From contig NC_067157.1 in the NCBI RefSeq assembly GCF_903995435.1, positions 42,998,679 to 43,062,678 of the forward strand: 64,000 nucleotides of DNA. The letters are read 5' to 3'. Positions 48,467 through 58,870 of this stretch are shown piece after piece (the first letter of the stretch is position 1; every line of letters starts with the position of its first letter). This DNA is from Acomys russatus. Its lineage: Eukaryota; Chordata; Mammalia; Rodentia; Muridae. Made by a program: the position numbers and the translations under genes. The notes under the pieces were generated by a model, which was given only the letters and a program-made list of their open reading frames with translations, searched no databases and was not told where the DNA came from.

Positions 48467-48966
48467 GGCAGCACACTCCTGTTCCTAGACTCAGTGTCTC
48501 AAAAATGATCCCATGTGCATAATTTGGCAACACATATGACTTTCCTTCAACACAGGCCGTCCTTAAACTTGGATGCTGAATGTCAGCTGAAAGCTGAAAT
48601 TTTTTTTTAGCCTTGCAGTCTTGTTGCCTACGAGAGATTAATGGTGCTTTAATAAACATCTCATATCAGACATACAAAGGGATGCTCCCATTTTGCCCCA
48701 AGTGAGTGAGCTAAGAAGGGGCTATGATTGGACATCAGTGAGTCTTGCAGCCAGGCTGCTTCTGAGTCTCTTTTCCCAGGGAAAATTGGGAAGCTTACCT
48801 TTGGAAAGCAGTCATTATGAACCTACATGATCTGCTGAGTCCATGGGGGAGCCTGTGAATTTAGATTGATGAAGCACAGAGTTGTTGCAAATGTCCAGTA
48901 TAAGCCATCATCACACAGGAGTCTTAAAAAGCAAGTTTGCCATGGATCAAGAGCGCTCTGGCTTCT
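48467..48966. other. Unassigned stretch
   Basis: No recognised element. Confidence 0.35.
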
Positions 48967-49433
48967 AAGAAATAAAGCTCCGTCCTGGAAACCTACAAGA
49001 AAAACTTTATGACAGGCAGATCTGGGTCCTGGGGTCCTCCTCAAACTAAGGCACCAGCCAAGGAGAATATAGGCATTAAACTTCGAACCCCTACCAAGAC
49101 CTAGCCGACGATCATGATTATTCTCTACCGTTGAGTGGAGAGTGAGATCTGACTCTCATGCGAACTCTGGTGCCCCTTTTCTGACCATGTCCCCTGGATG
49201 GGGAGGCCTGGCGGCACTCAGAGGAAGGATAGCAAGTTACCAAGAAGAGACTCGATATTCTAAGAACATATATAGGGGGAGGAGGTCTCCCTCAATCACA
49301 GACATAGAGGAGGGGAGAAGGGGGGAAGTGGAAGGGAGGGAAGAATGGGAGGAAACAGGGGAAGGGCTAACAATCGAGATGTAATATGAATAAAATAATA
49401 AAATGGAAAAAAAAAAAAAGAAATAAAGCTCCG
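48967..49433 (+). mobile_element. Young 5'-truncated L1 with target-site duplication
   Basis: A 16-bp perfect direct repeat, aagaaataaagctccg, lies at 48967-48982 and 49418-49433. Between the copies is about 435 bp of murid L1 3' UTR: 'accagccaaggagaatatag', 'gcgaactctggtgccccttt', 'catgtcccctggatggggag', 'actcagaggaaggatagcaa', a G-rich polypurine stretch, 'aacaatcgagatgtaatatg' and a poly(A) tail of about 12. The insertion site reads TTCT/AAGAAA, close to the L1 endonuclease preference. It is non-coding and cannot move by itself. An 80-codon frame inside it is not a gene. Confidence 0.95.
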
Positions 49434-50819
49434 CTGTTCCTTTTCACTACTAGTATTTCCCTCATCTTTTTGTGTATTTTGCCTTCCTTTTTTTTTTTTA
49501 ATATAGAAATGAATGTGTAAAATTCAAGAAGTCATACGTGTATCTAATTCAATTATGAATTTTTGTTGAGCTCCATGGTCCTGCCCCCTCACACATGGAC
49601 AACTTTATTATTTTATGACATATGAATCAGGTATAATATTGCTTGTCCTTCTCTGTTTTAACTTTTGAAAGAGAAAACAAGATTAATAAATTATGATCAT
49701 TTGTACATATTTGCTTTCTTTGGCTGAAGGAGAACAGCTTCATAACCTTTTAAAAGCTCATGATAGTGATGTGTTCTCAGTATTCAACTGAGGGTATTTG
49801 CACAGTTTGCCTCATTGATAGGGCATAGACATACTTGCTTCTGTTTGCTGGGCTAAAGGCTGTGTTTCTATGAAGGTTAGAGGATCAGAAAGGGTTAGTC
49901 ACGTTTGGCCAGCATGTACTTGTTTGCTTGGTGTGTGTCACTATTTAAATGGCATATCCCTGACTATGGTCTACTTAATATGCTTTAGAAAAGTAGATTA
50001 TGCTAAGAATTTGAGAAAGTAGAGAGTAGAGGAAAATCCTGTGGCAGGTGAAGATCAGAGACGCCAACACCTGCTGTCAGCTGATGGCTCGCATCCTTCT
50101 TATGAAAAGGCCAGTTTGAAGGCTCACTGGCTTTATTTCAGTTTCTTAGCTAGAACCAAGAAATGATTTTAAGATTGAGGAAAAAATGCTTGGTTATGAA
50201 GCTGGGGATTATGATCGGATCAGTCCCCAGTTTATCCGTCTGAAATCTCTATTTGGCCAAAGCTGGATGCATTTTGGATTAGCCGCCTTTTGGAGTTATC
50301 TCACTCGCTGTTGCTTCCTGTTACCACTGACTGTACCTTGACTTTTTAAAGTCCCTGCTCTCCATTTAGATTGAGGTCTCGTAGTAAAGAATCACCTTCC
50401 CTCACAGGGAAGGAGATTAAGGATCTGGAGCTTAGAGCTGCTCAAAGGAACAATTTCTGCCAAAGTCCTTAGGAATTTATGACTATCAGTGTGACTTAAG
50501 CCCTGGGAGTGCAGCTTGGGGTATCTGAGACTTTTGACACTAATTGACTAATTGTGTTAACAATAAAACCAAAATTGTTTTATTTTGTTCTCTAGGCCAA
50601 TGTTAATCCCAACTCTGGCATGAAATGTGGCTGTCACGAGGTTTTAGTTTGTTTAAAAATTAGTTTACTGAAAACTTGGAGGGTTTTGCTTTTTATTTTT
50701 CATTGACAGGTGGAATATATTGGAGGAATAACTGTAATTTAAAAACTAAGAATCTTAATGTAAATTCTATTGTGATTTGCTATTTTGCAAGAGGCATTGG
50801 TTTTTTGTTTGTTTTATAA
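49434..50819. other. Unassigned stretch
   Basis: About 1.4 kb without a recognised repeat beyond a T10 run at 49490. Confidence 0.4.
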
Positions 50820-50962
50820 TTTTTGTTTGTTTTGTTTCGAGAGACCATCTAACGTACATAGCCCAGCTGAGACTTCAACTGGTGATTCTCCTGACTCACC
50901 TTCTCAAATGCTGGCATCAGTGGCATGGGCCACCATGTCTGACAGAAGATTTGCCTTAAAAA
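50820..50962 (-). mobile_element. Old B1/PB1-like SINE, antisense
   Basis: 'gttttgtttcgagagaccat', 'acatagcccagctgagactt', 'gattctcctgactcacctt' and 'tgctggcatcagtggcatgg' follow the antisense B1/Alu-like order, heavily diverged. Confidence 0.62.
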
Positions 50963-52019
50963 ATAGGACTTTTAATGTTTACCTTGTAGTATTTTTTGAG
51001 AAATTAACCTCTTCATCCAGATTTATTTTGATTTTAATTGATACCTTGTGTGATTCAGGCTATATTTTTACAGTCCTTTTCCTAATCTTGGCTTTGAATT
51101 AGCTTACTAAGTAACATATCTCCTGTTTCATCTTCATATATATTTAATTCTGGTAGAGTCTCCTGCCTGCCTCTTCTTATTCCTATCCCTCTCTCCCAGT
51201 CCTCACTTAAACCCCAAATATTTTTGCTAATTCACAGCACCTGTGAAGGAACGCCTTTTTTTTTAAACATTGATTTCATTTATTAGACAATTTCGTGGGC
51301 TAGAAAGACATGTAAAAGCCTTAGGAGCTAGCTGGTGTGTGCTACAAGGGAGCGAACATCCTTAGTGCTGATGAGACTCATTCAGCAGAGGTTTTTAAAA
51401 GCTGATTATAAACACCCAGGAACCACAGACTTGCAGAATGTAGGAAATTACCGTTTCTACGATCCCACAATTCCCTGAAGTCGGCAGCTCTTTCTGGAGG
51501 GAAAAATGTTACTAAGCATCTTTTCCATATGACCTTTTCATCAGGTAAGCCCCATGAGGCGAGATCAGGGTTTCACATGGCGCTTGCTGCTTCTAAAATG
51601 TGTAGAAAATGGTAGGGATGGGGTTTAAAGGCTGTCATTTGTGGCAACTACCTGCAAAACTCATCTCTGAACATGCCAGGGCTGTCTCTCCAGGATGGTC
51701 TCTGTGGTCTAAATGCTCTTCTGCCCTTTTCTGACATCGGTATAAGGAGGGTGTATGGTACAAGCCCAGGCTGGTTCAGTCCTAAATTTCCAGGGGGCTT
51801 GATCCATCATCCCTACACTATTCATTCTCATTTCCAGAAGAGCCTCCTTCTACTCTGGCTGTAAAATGGAATGAATGCCCAGGTGATTGGTGCTCATAAG
51901 TCACCCCACATTCTCTCTCTCTCTGCCCCACCGCCATTTCTATTACAACGGATTTATTCCTGTCAAATGAGTGAATTCATGCAGTGATGACATCTCTCCA
52001 ATTCCTGGAGTCTTCATAG
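50963..52019. other. Unassigned stretch
   Basis: No recognised element. Confidence 0.35.
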
Positions 52020-52475
52020 CATTCATTGATATCTTTGTCAATTTTCTCCCACTGTGACTAAATACCTGAAAAAATCAACTAAAAGCAAAGAACAAGTATG
52101 TTTGCTTATGGTTCCAGAGGCCCCATTAACGTAGGCCTGTAATGCGGCCATGCATCATGACAGAAGGGACATGTGACAAAGGAAGCATCTCACCTCATGA
52201 TGGCTCGGGAACAGACAGATAGAAGAGGAAGCCAAAACCACTATAAGTGTTTCAGAGTGTTGTCTGGAGGCCATCCACTTTGTCTAGCCAGGCCCATCTT
52301 TCACAGACTCCCAAGACTTTCAAATAATCCATTCAACTGTGAATTCACCAATAGACCATTGGTTAGGCCAAGGCCTCCATGTTCCACTCACCTCTAACAA
52401 CACTGGTAGTGACCCAGCTCTCATCATGTGATCCTGTGGGAGAGACTTCTAATTCAAACTTTCACAGTGAGCTTA
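52020..52475 (-). mobile_element. MaLR LTR (MTE/MLT-type), antisense
   Basis: 'tcccactgtgactaaatacc', 'tttgcttatggttccagagg', 'gcggccatgcatcatgacag', 'gtgaattcaccaatagacca' and 'tctaattcaaactttcac' follow antisense MaLR order. Confidence 0.6.
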
Positions 52476-53403
52476 TATTCAGTATAATATGGTACTAGAT
52501 CTCAGCAGAGAGTTCCAATATGAGTGCTTTGTAAAAGTTGAGCCAAATTGTGAAGGTTCTTATCACAAAGTACCCAAATGGAGGGAACCAGTTCTGACTG
52601 GAATGCTGGTCTCTATCCCATTCCTGACAGCGGACCTGACTAACTTCATTCCTTCCCTAGGCTATTACTACTCCTTCATCTTTGTGTTTGCCAAAAAAAA
52701 AAAAGTAAACACAAAAAGTATCAAAGCTACAGCTAGCATTATTGGATTATCTTAAAATGCAGTATTTTACTTGTAATAAAAAATGACTCCACTGTTAATA
52801 TAAATTTTCCCAATCCCAGCAGCCCGATTCTATAATGGGCACATAAACATACTTCTTTGCTTGCTGCTAACACATGCTAGGCACTGCATAACCATTTATT
52901 TAAAAAGCTACATTTGATTTAGGAAGTTGAAAGTTTCGTTCTGAAAAGAAGTTGAGGAGGGCAAACTGTCATGAAGACTCAAAGCTCCATTCTCATTTCA
53001 GCAGTGGGAGGCATCCCTGGTCTCCCTCCCTTCTTCGCAGGACAATAATTGAGTTGTGGGATATGGGATCTGCTGCTAAATATTCGCTTGTAATTTGCAT
53101 TGAAATGTCAAATGCATTATTTGGGAATACTCCAGGTAATGTTGGAAGGTATTTAATTTAAAAGCCTTCCTTGGGGGAAAACCTTAGTCTACAGCAAACG
53201 AAATGGGGCATAGTGTGGAACTTTTAGAAGTCAAGTGGACAAATGGGATGCTCAGAACTTTAATGAAGGACAGAAAAGAATCTCTACCATAAATAGTGAT
53301 ATATCAACTAGTTTTCAAACATTTATTTCATGCACTTTGCTTGAATGCCTAAGCTTCAGGCAAACATTTAAAGCAAACCTTGGGAAGGTTAAATTTAGTG
53401 TTT
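52476..53403. other. Unassigned stretch
   Basis: Single-copy. 53040-53160 is conserved-looking, with an octamer-type ATTTGCAT at 53093-53100 next to 'tgaaatgtcaaatgcatt'. A short A run at 52693. Confidence 0.35.
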
Positions 53404-53755
53404 GTGTTAGTCTGTTTGCAGAGCCCCAACAAAATACCACAGATTGGAGACTTACACAACAGAAATGTCTATTTTCAGCATACTGTAGGCTAGAAGTCTA
53501 AGGTCAACACATTGATGGTCCTGGTTCCTTCAAACATCCCTCTTCTACCTGGGTCTCTACATGGTCTCCCTCTTGCCTGCTTGTACCCTTTTATTTATGT
53601 GGCTCTAATACCCCTATTCTAAGATACCCACTGCATCTTGTCAAAGCCCATCCTTAGGACCCTATTTGACACTAGTGGTCTTTTAAAGGCCCTATCCAAA
53701 CGCAGCCACATTCCTGGGTAATGGGGATTAGGAATTCAATGTATTAATTTGGCAG
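53404..53755 (-). mobile_element. MLT1-like MaLR LTR, antisense
   Basis: 'tgtgttagtctgtttgcaga', 'caacaaaataccacagattg', 'cttacacaacagaaatg', 'taggctagaagtctaaggtc', 'ctggttccttcaaa', 'ttaaaggccctatccaaacg' and 'cagccacattcctgggtaat' give an almost complete antisense MLT1-type LTR. Confidence 0.8.
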
Positions 53756-54278
53756 GGGCAGGAGTGGGGGACTCATCAAATAACAGTTTCTATGCCAGAC
53801 ATTGTCTTGCAAACAATTGATTTGATCATCAGGCAACTGTGGAGTACCCACCATGCTGTTTGAATTTTTCTTGGTGGAAAGACATATGTTAGTGTAGCTG
53901 TCACTGGGAGGACTCCCGTGACACATGACAGGTGTTACAGGTGAATGGGATGAATTATTTACAAGACAAGTACTCCCACCCACCAGCCATTTTTGCACTC
54001 AGTCCCCAGCCCTTCCCTCCCTCGACATGTGAGTGCCACCCACCCCACTGTGCTGCAGGTTGTGGGAGGCACTTTTGACAGATGGACGGTATATGTGGAA
54101 TCTTAAAGAGCACACTATGCAAATGACAACAAATTCTAGTCATGGTGATTTATTTCTCACTCGCCAGTAAACCCACATGCTATATTCGAAAGGCCGGATA
54201 GAAAGGCTGATTGAGACCTAGCCCCAGCACTTGGGAGAGTCGCTGTAATTTCGTTTCTTTTGTTGCTGTCTATATATA

Positions 54279-54280
<2 letters not shown>
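53756..54280. other. Unassigned stretch
   Basis: No recognised element. Confidence 0.35.

Positions 54281-54325
<45 letters not shown>
54281..54325 (+). repeat. (GT)n microsatellite
   Basis: About 22 GT units. It sits at the tail side of the antisense B4 element, so it probably grew from the SINE tail. Confidence 0.97.
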
Positions 54326-54620
54326 GTAGGAACACATGCATATACACATGCACACATGTGGGGAGGGGGCTGGAGGAGATTGTCAGATTGTCTGATATTC
54401 TACCATATCCCTCTCAGCCTTATATTTTGAGGATGGGGTCTCTCACTGAACTTGGACGTAGGCTGACAAAAAGCAATCCCAGGTGTTCCCCCTGTTTCTG
54501 CCTTCACAAAACACTAAGGTTATGGATGTACGTGGCCTTACCTGTCCTTATACTTGGAGATTCACACTCAGGCCCTCATACCTGCACAGCAAGTACTCTC
54601 AAGCCACCTCCAAGCATCTA
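54326..54620 (-). mobile_element. B4-type SINE, antisense
   Basis: 'gaggatggggtctctcactg', 'aacttggacgtaggctgac', 'aaagcaatcccaggtgttcc', 'cttggagattcacactcagg' and 'gccctcatacctgcacagca' follow antisense B4 order (B1-like part left, tRNA-like part right). Confidence 0.72.
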
Positions 54621-54744
54621 GGTCTCTTTCTAGAAAGAACGTTTATCCTGTGTTGCATGCTCCTTTTCAGATGTGAGAACACATCTGTACACCCGAGCAG
54701 GGCATCCACGACAGACCACAGAAACAGTTCCACTGACATCTAGC

Positions 54745-55075
54745 TTAAAGAACCAATGAGTTTTTTCATGTCCCTTAGAGGAGTAGGGGTAAGGGCTTGC
54801 TCACAGGAGCATGGCTGACTCACAGGCAAGCTCCATCACTGTTGCTGAAAAACCCCAGCACATGTGTCAGCACTCATAAGGTACATTGCCAGAGCTCACA
54901 GCATAGCTTGAAGACAGTTCCACCAAATCACCTGCTCTCAGTTCTTTGCTTTTTTACATGGCCTACCTACCCAAACAGGGGCCCTGTGAGTCTTGTAAGT
55001 TTCATGAGCCCCCTGAGTTGTTTAAGTTGTCTGAGCTTCCTGAATCTTGGGTCTCCACCTTTATACTTCAGGACA
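54745..55075 (-). mobile_element. Rodent LTR-like repeat, antisense (copy 2)
   Basis: 'ccaatgagttttttcatgtc', 'gggtaagggcttgctcacag', 'gagcatggctgactcacagg', 'ctgaaaaaccccagcac' and 'gccagagctcacagcatagc' match the family of the copy at 34778. The longest frame of the window (54797-55318, 173 codons) runs through it and is not a known protein. Confidence 0.55.
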
Positions 55076-55644
55076 GAATGTTTTCATTCAGAAGAAATAG
55101 TTATGCAGTACACATTCATAAGAGCCTCCCCCTCATTAGGTCACACCAGATTAGGATGTCAACACATGAATGAAGGCAGGGCCATGGGCGTGAGCCAGAT
55201 ACATTCAGTGTACTGCAGTAAACCTGAGAAAGGTAACATGCATGAAGTGCCTAGCATTCTAGAGCCCATCAAAAGGTACATTTTTGTTGATAGCTTTGCC
55301 ATTTTATTCTTGAATTAGAATCAAAATGTGCCTTAGGTTCAAATGCACATGGTTAAAAATAACACCGCTGTAAGCATAAGAACAACCAACATGGGAGATT
55401 CTTTGTATTTCATGGATGCCCTAAGAATACTGGAGAGTTGTTCCCAATGATCTCCCTGAACAAAGGCAAGAAATGTCACTTTGTTACCCTGTAAGTCCTG
55501 ACATGCATCAGAAGTAGATTAGGAAGGGAAGCGTCTTTGGAAAGACTTAGAGTTAAAAGTGTTAGTTTCACAGAATCACGGCAGATGTAAGCCATGTCCA
55601 CGTTCCCAGTAGGCCAGGTGTACATTGGCCCAGACCACTGACGC
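55076..55644. other. Unassigned stretch
   Basis: No recognised element. Confidence 0.35.
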
Positions 55645-55845
55645 TGAAGTCTGACAACATGGACTCAAATCCTACCTTTGCCCTCTTCTGGCTTAGAGAG
55701 TAGCAAGCTAATTAACCTCTCTAAGCCTCTATTTTCTTGTCTGAAATGAGAATTTAAATAGCATCTTCTGCAAAGGATTGTAGTGGAAATTCCCTGCTAT
55801 TATCTAAATGAGTAAAAAGTGTTTATAAATATAATGCCAGGTTAA
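55645..55845 (+). mobile_element. MIR SINE
   Basis: Sense MIR in order: 'aacatggactcaaatcctac', 'ttaacctctctaagcctcta', 'ttttcttgtctgaaatgaga' and 'aggattgtagtggaaattcc'. Confidence 0.8.
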
Positions 55846-55894
55846 GTTTGTTGAGGAAAGGTATAAATATACACAATGTGAAACAGTGTGTGCA

Positions 55895-55960
55895 CACTGT
55901 ACGTGTGTATGTGTGTGTGTTTCTGTATACAGTGTGTGTGTGTGTGTGTATATTATGTGT

Positions 55961-55991
<31 letters not shown>
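55895..55991 (+). repeat. Interrupted (TG)n array
   Basis: Three TG blocks separated by TTCTGTATACAG and TATATTATG spacers. Confidence 0.95.
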
Positions 55992-55993
<2 letters not shown>

Positions 55994-55999
55994 GATGTG

Positions 56000-56779
56000 T
56001 ATTGTAGGTGTAACCCATAGAATTGTAAATCTACATCCACAAGTGCCCCCAGGCAATGAGAATGCCTGTGTTCTCTTTGTATTTTGAAAAAGTGATGCTG
56101 TTTCTCTTTCCTTGGGGGATCACTGAGGAGGTTTGGGGCTTTGCCCTGGCAATATCAAGATTACTTCTTGTTCAGAAAATATTAGTCCTTTGTTGCTCTG
56201 GAAACATAAGCCTGTTAGTGGAATTTCCATTTCGTAAGTGTAACCCTAGCCTGTGGGTCTCAGGCCACACTGCTGCCACCCAGACTGAGCCAGCACTTTC
56301 GTCACATATTTTTATTAATGTTTTCTGTAGGGTTTTTTCTCCTCTACTTTCATGAAGAGAACAATCTAGAGGCGTGAGCTTCTTCACACTCCAGTTAGGA
56401 GATATTCGAGAGTCTAGAAACTTTGAAATCAAAACATTTACTTTAAAACGAGCCCCAGTGAAGCGTTCACGGGTTCTCAAGCACAGTTTTCTGTCCCCGA
56501 GGTGGCTGTCACAATAGCGACTGACCGCATAAAGACCTTCAGGAGGAGGTCTTTCTAGCCTCGCCATTTCTGCTAGTTTAAAGAAACCATTGCTTTGAAT
56601 CATGTGGAACTGTCAGTATAGTTTAATGGTTTTCCATTAAAGAAATAGTTAAAGTTTCATTTTTAAATGTGGTGACAGGAGACAGAGAACTCGGTGTTCT
56701 CCAAAGGAACCTTCCTGGAAAAACTGAACTGACTGGGGTTAATGTCTAGTGGTAATGGCCTCTCCCAGTGGGTCATTAA
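56000..56779. other. Single-copy stretch with a 143-codon antisense frame
   Basis: No repeat recognised. The minus-strand frame 56172-56603 (143 codons) is the longest one outside recognised repeats. It has no domain, signal peptide or membrane segment that I can name. It could be chance, since random frames of this size do occur in 64 kb. Confidence 0.3.
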
Positions 56780-57010
56780 TTCCCAGGAATTGGCCTGCGC
56801 TTCAATTGGCATTGCTTAAGTAAACAATAAATAACATCACCCAGATATGTAATGAACTATAAAACGACCGCTTCTCAACCTGCATTGTAGATCCGCCCGC
56901 AGCACATGCAAGACTGCCTTCTATTAATCACCCCCCGCCTGATTGATTTGTTTCAATCATCACCCTGTCCCCCATTTTCTTTTAAAATAGATTAATTCCT
57001 TACGTATGAG
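56780..57010. promoter_or_regulatory. Candidate conserved non-coding element
   Basis: Repeat-free, with 'cttcaattggcattgctt', a forkhead-type GTAAACA at about 56820, 'tctattaatcaccccc' and 'gattgatttgtttcaatcat' (56942-56961), and 'aatagattaattcc'. The motif density is like that of developmental enhancers. Conservation untested. Confidence 0.3.
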
Positions 57011-57117
57011 GTCAGGGAATAAAAGCATGAATTTTAGGCCCAGGGGAAGAAAGAAAAAGGTGTCTGCTATAGGATTTCTGTCCCCTTAGCTCTTGGTTTT
57101 TGTGTTTGTGTTTTGTT

Positions 57118-57128
57118 TGTTGTTGTTG

Positions 57129-57160
<32 letters not shown>

Positions 57161-57172
57161 GGTGGTGGTGGT

Positions 57173-57219
<47 letters not shown>
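57118..57219 (+). repeat. (TTG)n(GGT)n(GT)n compound microsatellite
   Basis: About 9 TTG units (to 57146), about 10 GGT units (to about 57175) and about 22 GT units (to 57219), each passing into the next without a spacer. Frames through it give poly-C/W or poly-H/P/T and are not genes. Confidence 0.98.
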
Positions 57220-57223
<4 letters not shown>

Positions 57224-57446
57224 CTCTGATTTCTTTTAGTACATCCTGGTTTTCTAATGCAAATATTCAAAGCTTATACCAATTCCCAATACTTCTAATA
57301 TTTGTGCTGATAATGTTAGAGGAAACTGAATGAATCTTCCAGAGAGAGGACTGTTTCAATTATATTAATAAAGTAAGGTTTTAATGACATGTTCATCTCT
57401 ATCTGCCATCACTTCTTCAGCCTCTCCATGGCCTCTGTTCCATATG

Positions 57447-57546
57447 TTCCCTTCCTTTCCCTTCCCTTCCCTTCCCTTCCCATCTCTTCCCTTCCCTTCC
57501 CTTCCCTTCCCTTCCCTTCCTTTCCCTTCCCTTCCCTTCTTTCTTT
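57447..57546 (+). repeat. (CCCTT)n pentanucleotide array
   Basis: About 18-20 tandem CCCTT units with a CATCT interruption near 57481 and TTT variants. A strict polypyrimidine stretch, triplex-prone. Confidence 0.97.
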
Positions 57547-57547
57547 G

Positions 57548-57612
57548 ACTTGAGTCTCACTATGTGATCATCCCAACTCAGCTTTCCAAGTGCCATCATG
57601 AGGTCAAGGGAT
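57548..57612 (-). mobile_element. B1 SINE fragment, antisense
   Basis: 'cttgagtctcactatgtgat', 'catcccaactcagctttcca' and 'agtgccatcatgaggtc' resemble a short antisense B1-like piece. The (CCCTT)n array abuts its tail side. Confidence 0.5.
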
Positions 57613-57829
57613 CACTGTCTTTTCCATAACATCCTGTTTGCCTGGCCTCCGTTCTCTCTGGCTTCTCTTTCTACCTCACTAAGCACTTCTTAGTCTCATC
57701 TGTTGGTTGCCTTTTACTTATATCGAAATATATACAGCATGAAGCTTTTGGTGTTTTCATTGCACAATGTCGTGGCTTTAAATGCACTCATTGTACCCAG
57801 GTCTGGTTCACAGGACTCACATCAGGTGA
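57613..57829 (+). mobile_element. L2 LINE, upstream piece
   Basis: 'ctggcctccgttctctctgg', 'cttctctttctacctcact' and 'tcgtggctttaaatgcactc' match L2 in order. It is interrupted by a SINE and resumes at about 58019. Confidence 0.6.
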
Positions 57830-58018
57830 TTCGTAAGCGTTTGTAACTCTAGCTCCAAGTGACCTGAGGTCTCTGGTTTGTAATGGATTGTACTCATGCA
57901 GACACACACATGTGCATGCACACACGTGCATGTGTGCACAGGCACACACACGTGCACAGGCACACACACTTATACTTACACATAATTTTAAAAAGAAGAA
58001 TAATAAAAATGAAGTTTT
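57830..58018 (+). mobile_element. B2/B3-family SINE, 3' part
   Basis: 'gtaagcgtttgtaactctag', 'ctccaagtgacctgaggtct', then a CA/TG-rich 'acacacatgtgcatgcacac' tail ending 'cataattttaaaaagaagaa'. Inserted within the L2. Confidence 0.72.
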
Positions 58019-58870
58019 AAATACACCTACAACATTTCATGGCTATTGCCATGGTTTACTTGCAAACCCTTCCATCATTCTAAATACAACCTCCTTACCA
58101 TCAGCTGATGTCCCCATCTCCCTTCAGGCTTCCCTTGAAGCTGCTGGAGAAGCCGCTAAACTCTTTCCATGGTGGCTTCTGTACAGTCTCACATCCTCAC
58201 CATCAGAACAAAAGGATTCCAACTTGCCTTCATATTGACACCTTTTATTGCTCATTCTTCTTTTTATAGAAACCACCCAATGGGTATCAGGGGACATTTC
58301 ATTGTCACTTCCACTCTTGTCATCACTGGGACTCCCGATAAGTTACTCTTTGTGTCTTTTCTTCCTCATCAGCTTCCACCCTTGCAGTGAACTCCTCCCA
58401 TGTCTGACTTCATGTGCCAGGGATGCGCTGCAGCACATCGTCCCAGGCTCTCCTACGCACAAAGCTCATTGTGTGTCATCGCCTGGTGGACAGCTCAACA
58501 GCATAATGTCCAAAGCTGAATGTGTGTGCCTTGTTCTTCCTCCCTCTCCAACCACAGGCTTGTTTCTCCCAAATGAGCCTCGTCCTGCCAGCGGCATTTA
58601 GAATGGATGGATTCTACCACTTTGCCGTGTTCCAGATCTTGGACCCATCCTTTGCTATTTTGTTTGCCCTTGAATGTCCACCAGCAAATTCTGTTGCTGT
58701 GATTTTTGAAACAAATCAAGGACCTTGGGTAGGTCTCCGTTCAAATGTGATCTGCACTGCTGGTGTTTCATCTGAAATGGCCCCTGCTCTTCATCGCCAG
58801 CCCCTCGGCAGCTCTGTTCTCCAGAGCAGGACACCTTGTGCCTTTATTCAAGCTGCGTTGCCTGAGCTAT
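58019..58870 (+). mobile_element. L2 LINE, downstream piece
   Basis: 'acagctcaacagcataatgt', 'gtccaaagctgaatgtgtg', 'tccctctccaaccacaggct', 'gatcttggacccatcctttg' and 'gtccaccagcaaattctgtt' follow the L2 ORF2-end region in order. Frames of 70-117 codons lie in it but are broken by stops; the protein is dead. Confidence 0.68.

Noticed and set aside
49142..49384. 80-codon plus-strand frame
   Set aside because: Lies wholly in the young L1 3' UTR, which is non-coding.
54797..55318. Longest frame in the window (173 codons, plus strand)
   Set aside because: Its first half lies in an antisense LTR-like repeat; composition is S/L/P/H-rich with no domain, and the start has no support. Chance frame.
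57067..57333. Poly-C/W and poly-H/P/T frames
   Set aside because: Products of the compound TTG/GGT/GT microsatellite.
57447..57546. Tandem array considered as a CRISPR-like or telomere-like repeat
   Set aside because: The unit is CCCTT without spacers; it is not CCCTAA and has no spacer structure.
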